Shown here: in pieces, positions 10,596 to 20,451 of the stretch
How the letters are laid out: each line of letters starts with the position of its first letter
How positions within the stretch are numbered: position 1 is the stretch's first letter
Origin: Flectonema sp. DT1601
Lineage: Eukaryota > Euglenozoa > Diplonemea > Diplonemida > Diplonemidae
DNA length: 64,000 bases
NCBI GenBank assembly: GCA_964019425.1
Contig: OZ025804.1
Coordinates: 124,001 to 188,000, forward strand
Direction of reading: 5' to 3'
The notes under the pieces: generated by a model
Database searches by the model: none
The model's input: only the letters and a program-made list of their open reading frames with translations
Told to the model about the DNA's origin: nothing
Made by a program: the position numbers and the translations under genes

Positions 10596-12457
10596 GATTG
10601 GCCAGTGTTGTTCCTGTTGGTCGCACTTGTAGTAATCTTGTTCATACCAAGATTGTTCTCAATCCTCTTGACAGCTTCTATTAGCGAAGTGATGGCTGTC
10701 GCCATGTTGTTGTTGGCTGCTTCGTTCTTTTTCGTAGTTTGCACCAGGGTTTCTACAATCCCGGTTATCTGTGCCATGCCTTCATCAAGTCGAACTTGCA
10801 TGTCCTTCACTTCTTTCTGGAGACGTTCGATTGTCTCGTTCGTTTTCTCTCTCAGGCTGTTCACGTTGTTTTCTACAACCTGAACTTCGGCCGTTGGTTT
10901 CTTCGTTGTCGGGAGTGACCTCTTGACCGCGGCTGCGTACGATGTTCTAGCCTCACGGTACTTAACTACAACGGGTTTCGCTGTTTCCTTCGCCTTCACT
11001 TCTGTTTCTAACTTTTCAATGAGGATGACAATATCTCCACACTGTACAAACCTTGATTCTGGTTTCTTGTCCAGTGCGATGATAAAGTCACCTCTGTCCA
11101 TCCTTATAAACTTTGACTTCAGTCCTATCTCCAATAGGATATTCCGAAGTCTGTTACCCCAGCTGTAAGGTGCTCCACTGAGACGGTGAAGCCCTTCGCC
11201 AAACACTGTGGATGCATATTTACCAGCACCCTTTCTTACTTTATCAACATCCTTTTGATAAACCACCCTCAATCCAATCTTGCCATGTATGATGGTGAGT
11301 CCATGGCAGAGGTCATGTTGGGCTTTAAGTATGCCAACTGCCTCTTCGTTTGTTGTCTTGCGGTCCAGCCACACTGTGGTGTACTGAGTGGGTGTCTGTC
11401 CCGCCACTGATTTAATCCGGAAATAAACATTTCCTATTCCGGAGTTTCTTAAAAGTGCGACAGCTGCTTCCACATCGTTTGGGAGAACAGTGAGTTCTAC
11501 GAAGTCTTTGCCAACGTATCTGTAGGAGCGTTGATCGACTCTTCCGTGTTGTGCCACAACAGCTTTGACAATTGCTGTTACAGCTGCCGGGTTTTGGACC
11601 TGTGACTTGGTCAACTCTTTAGTTGTTATCCACGCAATTAATTCGTGGGTCACCGGTGCGTTGATCTTCTTGGCGATCGTTAGAGTTGGCCGGTGGATCG
11701 TGCCAGACAGAGCAACGAACCACCAGCTTCTTATTCTTAATTGCCCATCGAATTGGACAGGTGTCTGTATCTGACTGCAGTCAGTTGCGTGTTGTAGGGC
11801 ACGTTTTGGAGGTGGTCGTGTGAACACCATCGTCAGTTGCTTCGTTTTACTGGCCTTTTCGAAGTAGTCTTCGTCCAGGCTTCTTGCTTGTTGAGATAAT
11901 GCAAGTATAATGCCGTTGGTCTTGCTGTTGAGGGTCTCAGTTGGCTGGAGTATTTTGCATTTAAAATGCTCCTTGTTTAGCTTCGGTGGTGGTCCATTCA
12001 TAATCACCGTCGATCTTCTTTGTGCCTCTTTGATTTGAGGGCTTGATTGGGGTGCCTCATTTGACGGAGGGCTTTGATCTGCTTTTAAAAATTTACTTCC
12101 ATGTGCCTCGATATTTTGAGGGCTTATTTGAATTGCCTCTTTGTTTTGAGGGCTTGTCTTTGTTTGAGTTGCCTCCTTGTTTTGAGGGCTTGCTTGAAAT
12201 GCTGCGGGAGGTCCCACTGCGGTCACCTCTACTGCGATTCCTTCCGGTACTTCTGGAGAGTCCATCTCCATTTCTTCCTCTGATACTTCTGGTGATTCTC
12301 CCATCACCACGTCCTCGTCTTCTCGCTGTTGGGTCTCTTCTTCTTCCCGGATCTCATTTCTGGCTTGTTCCCTCATCATCTTCGCCTCTTTCCTTTCTCT
12401 TTCTCTCCTTTCTGCAGCCCTTCTATCTTGCGGACGCATTGCTTTCTTTCCAGCCAT
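10592..12457 (-). CDS. Family I ORF1: nucleic-acid-binding coiled-coil protein (621 aa)
   Basis: Likely the RNA-packaging partner of ORF2, by position; no named domain is recognised. The N-terminus is a highly basic/charged helix (MAGKKAMRPQDRRAAERRER...), then an acidic stretch with VVMGESPEVSEEEMEM, then several degenerate repeats built on SPQNKEA or SPPSNEA (about 88-145), encoded by a 40-50 bp minisatellite. A conserved core follows (about 155-500, starting GPPPKLNKEHF, with WWFVALSG and WLDRKTTNEEAVG), and then a long coiled coil (about 520-605). No CCHC knuckle is seen. It ends in TCATGA, sharing ATGA with the ORF2 start. The start codon is the first ATG after a short leader. Confidence 0.88.
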   Translation of the reverse strand: MAGKKAMRPQDRRAAERRERERKEAKMMREQARNEIREEEETQQREDEDVVMGESPEVSEEEMEMDSPEVPEGIAVEVTAVGPPAAFQASPQNKEATQTKTSPQNKEAIQISPQNIEAHGSKFLKADQSPPSNEAPQSSPQIKEAQRRSTVIMNGPPPKLNKEHFKCKILQPTETLNSKTNGIILALSQQARSLDEDYFEKASKTKQLTMVFTRPPPKRALQHATDCSQIQTPVQFDGQLRIRSWWFVALSGTIHRPTLTIAKKINAPVTHELIAWITTKELTKSQVQNPAAVTAIVKAVVAQHGRVDQRSYRYVGKDFVELTVLPNDVEAAVALLRNSGIGNVYFRIKSVAGQTPTQYTTVWLDRKTTNEEAVGILKAQHDLCHGLTIIHGKIGLRVVYQKDVDKVRKGAGKYASTVFGEGLHRLSGAPYSWGNRLRNILLEIGLKSKFIRMDRGDFIIALDKKPESRFVQCGDIVILIEKLETEVKAKETAKPVVVKYREARTSYAAAVKRSLPTTKKPTAEVQVVENNVNSLREKTNETIERLQKEVKDMQVRLDEGMAQITGIVETLVQTTKKNEAANNNMATAITSLIEAVKRIENNLGMNKITTSATNRNNTGQS

Positions 12458-12613
12458 TTTATTTCAATAAAGTACAGAAACAATAAAGTACAGAAACTGT
12501 AGCTTTAGAATCGTTGGTTCTAGTATTTTTTTTTTTTTGTGTGCACCACGACCCGTGAGTCTGTGATGCTGATTGCGCTGTTAGGCGCGGTTGTTCTTTT
12601 TCTTTCTTTCTTT

Positions 12614-12747
12614 CTCACATGGCATCGTTTTTCGATCGCGATCCCCGTGATTTCCTTTTCCTCTTCTCTTTCCCACGCCGCGATCTCTCCAACAATCCGC
12701 AGCATTCAGCGTAGTCACACTTCACGCACATGACTACCCGCGGTCTT
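12614..12747. repeat. Unrelated 135-bp insert in the 3' UTR of copy 3
   Basis: Between the third CTTT unit and the TCTTACTTTCTTTG motif shared by all copies lies sequence not found in copies 1, 2 or 4. It contains TTTCGATCGCGATCCCCGTGA, which has the palindrome TCGATCGCGA-like core, and no ORF of note. It may be captured host sequence or the ancestral 3' UTR from which the CTTT seed arose; the sequence does not tell which. Confidence 0.6.
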
Positions 12748-12925
12748 TCTTACTTTCTTTGTTTTGGGGGTTGGGGGTGGGAACCCCGTAGGCTTCGTAT
12801 CTCCTTTCTTTGTTTTGATAACTTAAAACTAATACTACAGAATAAATTGTCCACTTGGACGACTTCAGATGTGTTGCAATGATGCCTTCAATGTTGATAT
12901 TCGAAATGTCGATGTTTTAATAATA

Positions 12926-15900
12926 CTACCGTCCTAATAGTTGTGCCAGTCTGTCTAAGGTTGTGACAAAACCAGTCATCTGCTGTTGATTCGCAGGTAA
13001 GTAGCAGTCCTCCAGTTGGCATGCTTCCTCTCCCTTGTCATTCATCATGTGACTGATGTATTTTTCCCTCAAGGTTTCTATACACCAATGTTCGCATATA
13101 AATAATACATGATGTGCTGTCGCCTTTCCAAGTTTACAGAAAAAGCACAGCTCGTTCAGTCCTTTGATTATCAGAGATCTGCAATGTCCCACTCTAAAGC
13201 GTGACATCAGTACTTCCTCTGGTCGTGTTAGAGCTTCGATGTACGGAGGGTGTCTTACCTCTCCTGGTCCGATCCAGTTCTCCCTTTTTCTCCGCTTGTG
13301 AAACGTCATCAATGTTCCCATGTCAAGTTGAGTGGGCAGTTGTTTAATAATAACATCTTCGTGAGGTGGATCTTCCTTCAGGCCTGCAGCGAATTTCGCC
13401 AGTTGGTCCGCTACTTCGTTGTACCGCACGTTTCTGTGTGCCGGTACATACTGCATGTTGACTTGGATTCCCTTCTTCTCCAGTTTCATTGCCAACTTCC
13501 AGATCTTTTTGTTCATTGGGGACCTTTGTTTATATGGCCCTTGTTCCAATGCCTGCATGACTGACATCGAATCAGTCAACAGGTGCGTCGTTGTTGTTAG
13601 AGATTCATGTTCATCCTCCGCCACCTGAACTAAATTTTCCAACGCCAGTTTTACTGCAATCTGCTCGGTCCTATAAGAGGAACCCGCTACTGGTATTTTA
13701 TATCCAAGTAGACGCATCTTGCTTTCTTTTACTATGACCACAGCGGCAGCCGAGTCTGTCATGTAAGTCTCGGATTTGTGTCTTATCGACCCGTCAGTGT
13801 AGACTTTCATCTCGTGAGTTGGTAGTTCAGCTTCTCGCTGTTCAGCCTCTTCCTTGTTACTTGAATATGTGAATCTCATCGCACTAGTACTTTTCCATGG
13901 AGGGACAGTGTAGTGTTCTGGGTTCACTTCCAGGTTGGTAATGCTCCGGTAATTGTCAAGGCCAGGGACACCAGAGACATAGTCTATCCAGACATTCCAT
14001 CCCCATTTCGATTTTTGGTATAATTCTGAACTCCCTGTTCTCGTCAGCTTGCGAGTCGGTAGGAACGGACTCAATTTGAAACGTTCGTAAGTTCTACACA
14101 TCTTATACTGGATGTGTTCCTTTAGTCTTGGCGTATCGGCTTCTTTGTAAAGTCTCTGTAGTTTGGTGCTCCGCAGACATCCAGTTACCAGCCTCACTGC
14201 CCTGTTTACCAGTAATTCCAGTTGTTCGAAGCACTCTTTTGGTAGCATCCAAGCAAAGCTTTCAACACCATAAAGCACCCTTGCTAACACCACCGTCACC
14301 AGTATACTGATGAGTGTCCTCTTTCTACAGCCTATCCTGGTGAGTCTAACCAACAAGCCTAGACCCTTGGAAGCAGCTGTCATCATCTTTTGAATTTGCG
14401 ACTTAAAGGTTAACTTCTCGTCATAATGTACGCCTAGATACCGCACGGTATTCGTCTTGTGAACTTTTCGTCCAACCGCATAGGCAAATCCGTGTAGTCC
14501 GGGTCCCACTCTTTGCAGCATCTTATCTATTTCTGCCTTGTTGTGGACTTTCTTCAGTTGTGAGAAGCTGGCACTCATCTTCATTGTTTTCAGTACCGCC
14601 GGTTTATTCGGTAGCTTGACTTTGATCTTATGTTTTGGAACGACGTACAGGTGAGTGATGGCGAATTCTTCTTTTGAAACTACAGTTGTTGAGTTATCAT
14701 CCTTCACAAGGTTACTCATTTGTTCTGCCGTGGCCACCACATATTTAAATGTGTGTTCTTCAGAGTATACTACTACTGGGGACTTGTCATGTGTTCCTCT
14801 TGGCCTCACGTGAATGTATTCCGTCTTGCCAGGGTTCTTATTGATTTTGATGTGTGAGTCAAGTGCCCACCTTTCAAATATTTTGACTGCGTTGTTAACC
14901 TTGTTTTCTAAACAGCTGACAGTGCCCGCGGTTATTACTATTCCAACATCATCTGCAAAGACAGTCGGTTCGTACATCTCTAGTTTATCTATCAAATCGT
15001 TTATGAAGATAGAGAATAACTGGGGTCCCAGCACGCTTCCTTGTGGCACTCCTACTCGAATGTTCCGGAATGCTCCCTTCACTCCATTCACCCTTGTTGA
15101 AATCTTCCTGCTAGTCAAGTAGTTTTGAACCCACCGTAGATATTTCGTTGGTGGTCCTATTTTGGACATCTTATTTAGAAGAGTTACCGGTTGAACTGCA
15201 TCGAAGGCTTTTTGTAGGTCGAAGGTGATTAATATCGCTTCTTCTCCCATTGCCTTGGCACTTTTGAGTTTGTCTGTAACTATACAGAGATTTTCAATGG
15301 AATCCCGTCCTCGTTTGTAGGCTGCTTGCCTCGGATTCATTCTGTCTTTCAACAGGTGGTGCATCCGTTCCACGACCATTCTTTCAAAGAGTTTCGAGAC
15401 GGTCGAGGTTAGTGCTATCGGTCTGTACGATAAGACTTGTTTCTTGTCTTTATCAGGTTTCAGTATGGGTATTACCATTCCACTTTTCCAGCACCTGGGT
15501 ACTGCTGATCGTTGCCATGAGAGGTTGAATAGTCTTAGTAGTTGCTCGAGGAAAGCTTTTGGAAGTTGTTTTAACATCGAGTTCCAGATGTGGTCAGGTC
15601 CAGGTGCCTTCTTCTCCTTTGTTTTTGAAATTTGTCGTTCCAGTTCAGGCATTCCAAATTCCACCGAGTTGTCATCAGGTATTCCTTGTAAGGTTGGTTC
15701 ACCGTCTTCGAATTTGAATTGGTCTGCGTATGTTTTGGTGAAGACATCTGCCATCTCCCGCGGGTCGGTTAATTCCTTCTCACCATCGACAATCTTAGTA
15801 ATTGAATGGTCCATCATTCTACCTTCCAGTTGTTTAACTTTTCTAAAGGCCCATCGGTAGTCCATTCCAGTCATGTCGCACTCAATGATCTTCTGTTTGA

Positions 15901-16843
15901 TCATATTGATACCTCTTTCAATTGCTTCTGAGTCTGTCTTATCAGGGTCAGTCTCTGCCATTAAATCTTCCAATTCTGAATCCCTCACAGCGAAGGTACT
16001 ACTTGACTTTTTGTTGTAGCCTGGGATGGCCCTTCTCGCTGCTCTCAGAATCTCGTTGTTGATCCTATTAGCTAGTTTCTGCACATACTTAATTCTTTCT
16101 AATTTGGGCGCTGCCCTTTCCAACAATATTTTATAATAATTCCAATCGGCACAGTGCCACTTCCATTTCCATGTTCCAGAACTCTCTTTTGAATATTCAT
16201 CTGTTTTGATATCTTCGATTGTCAGTTTGAGCGGCAGGTGATCGCTGCCCCATCCCTTCATGAGTTCGATTTGTGCATCCAAAGAAATATCTAATGCAAT
16301 TACATCCGGAGAGGCTGAGCTCTGTGGTCTTGTGTGTTGTTGAGGTTTGTTTAGAATTTGAATTGCTGCTTCTAGTGACCAATCGTAGAAGCTGTTACCA
16401 GTAATGTTCGTATTTCCATTTGACCAAGTTGAATGGTGTCCATTAATGTCACCCGCAATCAATGTGCCGGGCTCTGTTTTAAACTTCCATGTTGTTGCCT
16501 TGATTTCAGGCGGGTGGTAAACATTGTGAATTGTCAATGGCGGATTAGATTGAAGTACTACTGTTAATATCTCAGTTTGGTCATGTGAGATGTCGGGGTG
16601 TTTTAATATTATCTTATTTAAATCATTTCTGACCAGAGTGACGAGTCCTCGATGACCTGACTTGATGGTGCTATCTCGCCTGTGGATTGAATATCCTTCA
16701 ATAGCGAAGTGTTTTTCTTTAGATAACCACGTTTCCTGCAGTAGTACTACTTCAGGCTTTTCTTCTTTCAGTGCCCAGTTCAATCGAAAGTAATTTTCTG
16801 GTTTCAGAACTGAGCGTATGTTATTTGACCAGATCACAATCAT
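12926..16843 (-). CDS. Family I ORF2 of copy 3: endonuclease / RT / RNase H (1305 aa)
   Basis: Same length and domain order as the copy 2 protein: endonuclease with QETW and GSDHLP, RT with FDLQKAFD, GVPQGS and FADD, long spacer, LGVHYDE, RNase H with VYTDGS/RTEQ/LTDS/EVADQ, CFFC knuckle. Differences from copy 2 are scattered substitutions (for example PPTKYLRW for LPTKYLRW after the LLNKMSKIG block, and SASFSQLKK for SARFPQLKK), with no stop or frameshift. Its start codon overlaps the ORF1 stop by ATGA at 16840-16843. Both copies could still be active, judging by reading frame alone. Confidence 0.92.
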   Translation of the reverse strand: MIVIWSNNIRSVLKPENYFRLNWALKEEKPEVVLLQETWLSKEKHFAIEGYSIHRRDSTIKSGHRGLVTLVRNDLNKIILKHPDISHDQTEILTVVLQSNPPLTIHNVYHPPEIKATTWKFKTEPGTLIAGDINGHHSTWSNGNTNITGNSFYDWSLEAAIQILNKPQQHTRPQSSASPDVIALDISLDAQIELMKGWGSDHLPLKLTIEDIKTDEYSKESSGTWKWKWHCADWNYYKILLERAAPKLERIKYVQKLANRINNEILRAARRAIPGYNKKSSSTFAVRDSELEDLMAETDPDKTDSEAIERGINMIKQKIIECDMTGMDYRWAFRKVKQLEGRMMDHSITKIVDGEKELTDPREMADVFTKTYADQFKFEDGEPTLQGIPDDNSVEFGMPELERQISKTKEKKAPGPDHIWNSMLKQLPKAFLEQLLRLFNLSWQRSAVPRCWKSGMVIPILKPDKDKKQVLSYRPIALTSTVSKLFERMVVERMHHLLKDRMNPRQAAYKRGRDSIENLCIVTDKLKSAKAMGEEAILITFDLQKAFDAVQPVTLLNKMSKIGPPTKYLRWVQNYLTSRKISTRVNGVKGAFRNIRVGVPQGSVLGPQLFSIFINDLIDKLEMYEPTVFADDVGIVITAGTVSCLENKVNNAVKIFERWALDSHIKINKNPGKTEYIHVRPRGTHDKSPVVVYSEEHTFKYVVATAEQMSNLVKDDNSTTVVSKEEFAITHLYVVPKHKIKVKLPNKPAVLKTMKMSASFSQLKKVHNKAEIDKMLQRVGPGLHGFAYAVGRKVHKTNTVRYLGVHYDEKLTFKSQIQKMMTAASKGLGLLVRLTRIGCRKRTLISILVTVVLARVLYGVESFAWMLPKECFEQLELLVNRAVRLVTGCLRSTKLQRLYKEADTPRLKEHIQYKMCRTYERFKLSPFLPTRKLTRTGSSELYQKSKWGWNVWIDYVSGVPGLDNYRSITNLEVNPEHYTVPPWKSTSAMRFTYSSNKEEAEQREAELPTHEMKVYTDGSIRHKSETYMTDSAAAVVIVKESKMRLLGYKIPVAGSSYRTEQIAVKLALENLVQVAEDEHESLTTTTHLLTDSMSVMQALEQGPYKQRSPMNKKIWKLAMKLEKKGIQVNMQYVPAHRNVRYNEVADQLAKFAAGLKEDPPHEDVIIKQLPTQLDMGTLMTFHKRRKRENWIGPGEVRHPPYIEALTRPEEVLMSRFRVGHCRSLIIKGLNELCFFCKLGKATAHHVLFICEHWCIETLREKYISHMMNDKGEEACQLEDCYLPANQQQMTGFVTTLDRLAQLLGR

Positions 16844-18702
16844 GATTGGCCAGTGTTGTTCCTATTGGTCGCACTTGTAGTAATCTTGTTCATACCAAGA
16901 TTGTTCTCAATCCTCTTGACAGCTTCTATCAACGAAGTGATGGCTGTCGCCATGTTGTTGTTGGCTGCTTCGTTCTTTTTCGTAGTTTGCACCAGGGTTT
17001 CTACAATCCCGGTTATCTGTGCCATGCCTTCATCAAGTCGAACTTGCATGTCCTTCACTTCTTTCTGGAGACGTTCGATAGTCTCGTTCGTTTTCTCTCT
17101 CAGGCTGTTGACGTTGTTTTCTACAACCTGAACTTCGGCCGTTGGTTTCTTCGTTGTCGGGAGTGACCTCTTGACCGCTGCTGCGTACGATGTTCTAGCC
17201 TCACGGTACTTAACTACAACAGGTTTCGCTGTTTCCTTCGCCTTCACTTCTGTTTCTAACTTTTCAATGAGGATGACAATATCACCACACTGTACAAACC
17301 TTGATTCTGGTTTCTTGTCCAGTGCGATGATAAAGTCACCTCTGTCCATCCTTATAAACTTTGACTTCAGTCCTATCTCCAATAGGATATTCCGAAGTCT
17401 GTTTCCCCAGCTGTAAGGTGCTCCACTGAGACGGTGGAGCCCTTCGCCAAACACTGTGGATGCATATTTACCAGCACCCTTTCTGACTTTATCAACATCC
17501 TTTTGATAAACCACCCTCAATCCAATCTTGCCATGTATGATGGTGAGTCCATGGCAGAGGTCATGTTGGGCTTTAAGTATGCCAACTGCCTCTTCGTTCG
17601 TTGTCTTGCGGTCCAGCCACACTGTAGTGTACTGAGTGGGTGTCTGTCCCGCCACTGATTTGATCCGGAAATAAACATTTCCTATTCCGGAGTTTCTTAA
17701 TAATGCAACAGCTGCATCCACGTCGTTTGGGAGAACAGTGAGTTCTACGTAGTCTTTGCCAACGTATCTGTAGGAGCGTTGATCGACTCTTCCGTGTTGT
17801 GCCACAACAGCTTTGACAATTGCTGTTACAGCTGCCGGGTTTTGGACTTGTGACTTGGTCAACTCTTTAGTTGTTATCCACGCAATTAATTCGTGGGTCA
17901 CCGGTGCGTTGATCTTCTTAGCTATTGTTAGAGTTGGGCGGTGGATCGTGCCAGACAAAGCAACGAACCACCAGCTTCTTATTCTTAATTGTCCATCAAA
18001 CTGGACCGGCGTTTGTATCTGACTGCAGTCAGTTGCGTGTTGTAGGGCACGTTTTGGAGGTGGTCGTGTGAACACCGTCGTCAGTTGCTTCGTTTTGCTG
18101 GCCTTTTCGAAGTAGTCTTCGTCCAGGCTTCTTGCTTGTTGAGATAATGCAAGTATAATGCCGTTGGTCTTGCTGTTGAGGGTCTCAGTTGGCTGGAGTA
18201 TTTTGCATTTAAAATGCTCCTTGTTGAGTTTCGGTGGTGGCCCATCCATAATCACCGTTGATCTTCTTTGTGCCTCTTTGATTTGAGGGCTTGCTTGGGG
18301 TGCCTCATTTGACGGAGGGCTTTGTTTCGTTTTTAATACACTTCCTTGTGCCTCTATGTTTTGAGGGCTTATTTGAATTGCCTCCTTGTTTTGAGGGCTT
18401 GTCTTAGTTTGAGTTGCCTCCTTGTTTTGAGGGCTTGCTTGAAATGCTGCGGGAGGTCCTACTACGGTCACTTCTACTGCTATTCCTTCCGGTACTTCTG
18501 GAGAGTCCATCTCCATTTCTTCCTCTGATACTTCTGGTGATTCTCCCATCACCACGTCCTCGTCTTCTCGCTGTTGGGTCTCTTCTTCTTCCCGGATCTC
18601 ATTTCTGGCTTGTTCCCTCATCATCTTCGCCTCTTTCCTTTCTCTTTCTCTCCTTTCTGCAGCCCTTCTATCTTGCGGACGCATTGCTTTCTTTCCAGCC
18701 AT
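16840..18702 (-). CDS. Family I ORF1 of copy 3 (620 aa)
   Basis: Matches the 621-residue ORF1 of copy 2 throughout. It differs mainly in the repeat region, where QGSVLKTKQS replaces HGSKFLKADQS, accounting for the 1-residue length change. N-terminal basic helix, acidic patch, SPQNKEA repeats, conserved core and C-terminal coiled coil are all present. The ATG at 18702 follows an A-rich leader. Function is inferred from position: the ORF1 protein of a LINE usually binds the element RNA. Confidence 0.87.
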   Translation of the reverse strand: MAGKKAMRPQDRRAAERRERERKEAKMMREQARNEIREEEETQQREDEDVVMGESPEVSEEEMEMDSPEVPEGIAVEVTVVGPPAAFQASPQNKEATQTKTSPQNKEAIQISPQNIEAQGSVLKTKQSPPSNEAPQASPQIKEAQRRSTVIMDGPPPKLNKEHFKCKILQPTETLNSKTNGIILALSQQARSLDEDYFEKASKTKQLTTVFTRPPPKRALQHATDCSQIQTPVQFDGQLRIRSWWFVALSGTIHRPTLTIAKKINAPVTHELIAWITTKELTKSQVQNPAAVTAIVKAVVAQHGRVDQRSYRYVGKDYVELTVLPNDVDAAVALLRNSGIGNVYFRIKSVAGQTPTQYTTVWLDRKTTNEEAVGILKAQHDLCHGLTIIHGKIGLRVVYQKDVDKVRKGAGKYASTVFGEGLHRLSGAPYSWGNRLRNILLEIGLKSKFIRMDRGDFIIALDKKPESRFVQCGDIVILIEKLETEVKAKETAKPVVVKYREARTSYAAAVKRSLPTTKKPTAEVQVVENNVNSLREKTNETIERLQKEVKDMQVRLDEGMAQITGIVETLVQTTKKNEAANNNMATAITSLIEAVKRIENNLGMNKITTSATNRNNTGQS

Positions 18703-18752
18703 TTTAATTTTTTTTTTTTTTTACGTACGTACGTTAAGACAATAAAGTACAG

Positions 18753-18955
18753 TAATTATCTTGCATCCTTTGGGCACCTGTTTGGAAGAAAGGAAACATG
18801 AGAAACAAATCACTCGGTGATATCAATAAACTAAACAATGGTCAACTTGGTGGACTACCCATGCGAGTAGGTCACCGCGTTGGGGTTGTGGTGGGTCCGC
18901 CATGGATGGGCTGGACGCCGCTGCCGGTCCCAGTTCTGTTCGTTGGGTTGCCGGC
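18753..18955 (-). repeat. Direct repeat B2 of the DIRS-order element (203 bp)
   Basis: Near-identical to 19211-19413. It begins TAATTATCTTGCATCC and ends ...GGGTTGCCGGC. A 64-bp low-complexity stretch with a T-run separates it from A2. Confidence 0.85.
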
Positions 18956-19019
18956 GATGGAGGGTCGGTGGGTGGGACTTTTTTTTTTTTTTTTTTTAAA
19001 AAGGTGTGGGTGGGTGGGA

Positions 19020-19210
19020 ATTTAAAATTCGTGAAAAAGGTATGCGCGAAACGGGGTTCGAAATCTGATAAATGGGTGTGAATTAAGAATTGGTATTAAG
19101 AAACTAATAATCATAATGTTGGATTTACATTATGGGAACGCATCGAAAAATTCGATGCTTGGTGAAACGGTGCTTTGGGATGCTGCAAATTACTGAAATA
19201 TATTTAACAG
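19020..19210 (-). repeat. Direct repeat A2 (191 bp) containing a strong hairpin
   Basis: Near-identical to A1 at 20452-20642. It contains GCATCGAAAAATTCGATGC, an 8-bp inverted repeat with a 3-nt loop, and ends in TTTAACAG directly against repeat B1. Confidence 0.85.
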
Positions 19211-19413
19211 TAATTATCTTGCATCCTTTGGGCACCTGTTTGGAAGAAAGGAAACATGAGAAACAAATCACTCGGTGATATCAATAAACTAAACAATGGT
19301 CAACTTGGTGGACTACCCATGCGAGTAGGTCACCGCGTTGGGGTTGTGGTGGGTCCGCCATGGATGGGCTGGACGCCGCTGCCGGTCCCAGTTCTGTTCG
19401 TTGGGTTGCCGGC
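19211..19413 (-). repeat. Direct repeat B1 (203 bp)
   Basis: Partner of B2. The last residues of the RT-RNase H frame lie inside it, so the repeat overlaps the 3' end of the coding region. Confidence 0.85.
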
Positions 19414-20448
19414 TCCACCACCCCGCCGCGAGTTAAAGAATTCCCCCAGCGCAAGTTCTACCTTCTGCCTGGTAGCCGAAGATATTGCTTCCCTAGATGG
19501 AATATCTGCTGGGTTGTACTTCGTACTCACCCATTTTAAAGAAAAAGAACACTTAAAAAACAAAATTCTCTCCACTGCTTTTATAACAAAAAAGTTCAAA
19601 TCATGCGATCTTACACACATTCTCTTCCTGAATGCTCCACATACCGAGGTATTGTCTACCCAGATGTCCAGGTGGTCAGCATGGCTGATTCCATCCAGAG
19701 TCCTGGCCAGAGCATCAGCTTCAAGAATGTTAATGTGGCGACTCTCACCATATGGCCATGCCCCTCCCAGGATTTCCAATTCTCCAGATTCCCAAACAAT
19801 AACCCCGCCCCACCCTTGGAGCGAGGCATCAACAAATACCTCAGCTTTCTTTTTCTTTGTCCCATTCAACTTAATGATCCTTTTCTTCTGGACCGACTTA
19901 CACCAATTGAAAAACTCTCTTTTCACAGAGGGGGGAATAACCACTTCCTGTTCAACACGTAAAGAGCCCTTGTTGAGCTTGTTTGTTACTCTTCTCAGAA
20001 ACTTTAAAGCAAACCAGTAACGCCCAGGTGGAACACCTGAAATTGCACTTGCATGTAGAAGTCTCCCCCCTAATGACTCGATACTCGAGGCAGTCATACG
20101 ATTTAAATCACACTTGAAAATACCTCTTCTAATCTTGGCACCTAAGCCCACTTCCTTTGCATTATGTAAAAAAGAAACACCAAGAAAATCATAAGATCCA
20201 CCACAGTTAACTGTATCCTGTGGTTTCCAAGAAATGTTGCATTCAGATGCCAGTTTATCCAATCTTTCTGTTGCACTGTGCACCTTCTCCCTTCCACCGA
20301 AATACCTGATATTGTCGATCCACCAATGGATCCCAACATCCTTCTCCGCATACCTGTCCTTGACAAAAAGCGGGTCACCTGCTACCACAGCAGCCACGGT
20401 GTTCATTATTTCCGGTGCACAAACATGCCCCATGGGCAGTCTGGTCAA
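19330..20448 (-). pseudogene. RT-RNase H fragment of a VIPER/TATE/Ngaro-like element (372 aa, no upstream RT half)
   Basis: The frame opens with TRLPMGHVCAPEIM, the RT block seen in tyrosine-recombinase and some LTR elements, then WIDNIRYFG in the position of the RT active site (Asp-Asn, not Asp-Asp; VDN/IDN variants are known in trypanosomatid-type elements). RNase H follows: VFVDASLQGWGG, NILEADAL, IWVDNTSV and NPADIPSR give the acidic set. The first RT motifs, gag and the recombinase are missing because repeat A1 joins the middle of RT; the frame stays open a little way into A1. There is no proper start codon (TTG at 20448). It is a relic unless complemented in trans. Confidence 0.7.
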
Positions 20449-20451
20449 GGC

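Larger units (their letters stand above)
6380..12525 (-). mobile_element. Family I non-LTR retrotransposon copy 2, apparently full-length and intact
   Basis: Order on the minus strand: short 5' UTR (about 12458-12525, containing a duplicated CAATAAAGTACAGAAA block), ORF1 (10592-12457), ORF2 (6678-10595) overlapping ORF1 by 4 nt, a 3' UTR of about 270 bp with a short CTTT run, and a poly(A) tail (T-run 6380-6408). Both ORFs are open, so this is the reference copy for the family. It lies head-to-tail against copies 1 and 3 with no host gene between them. Confidence 0.9.
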
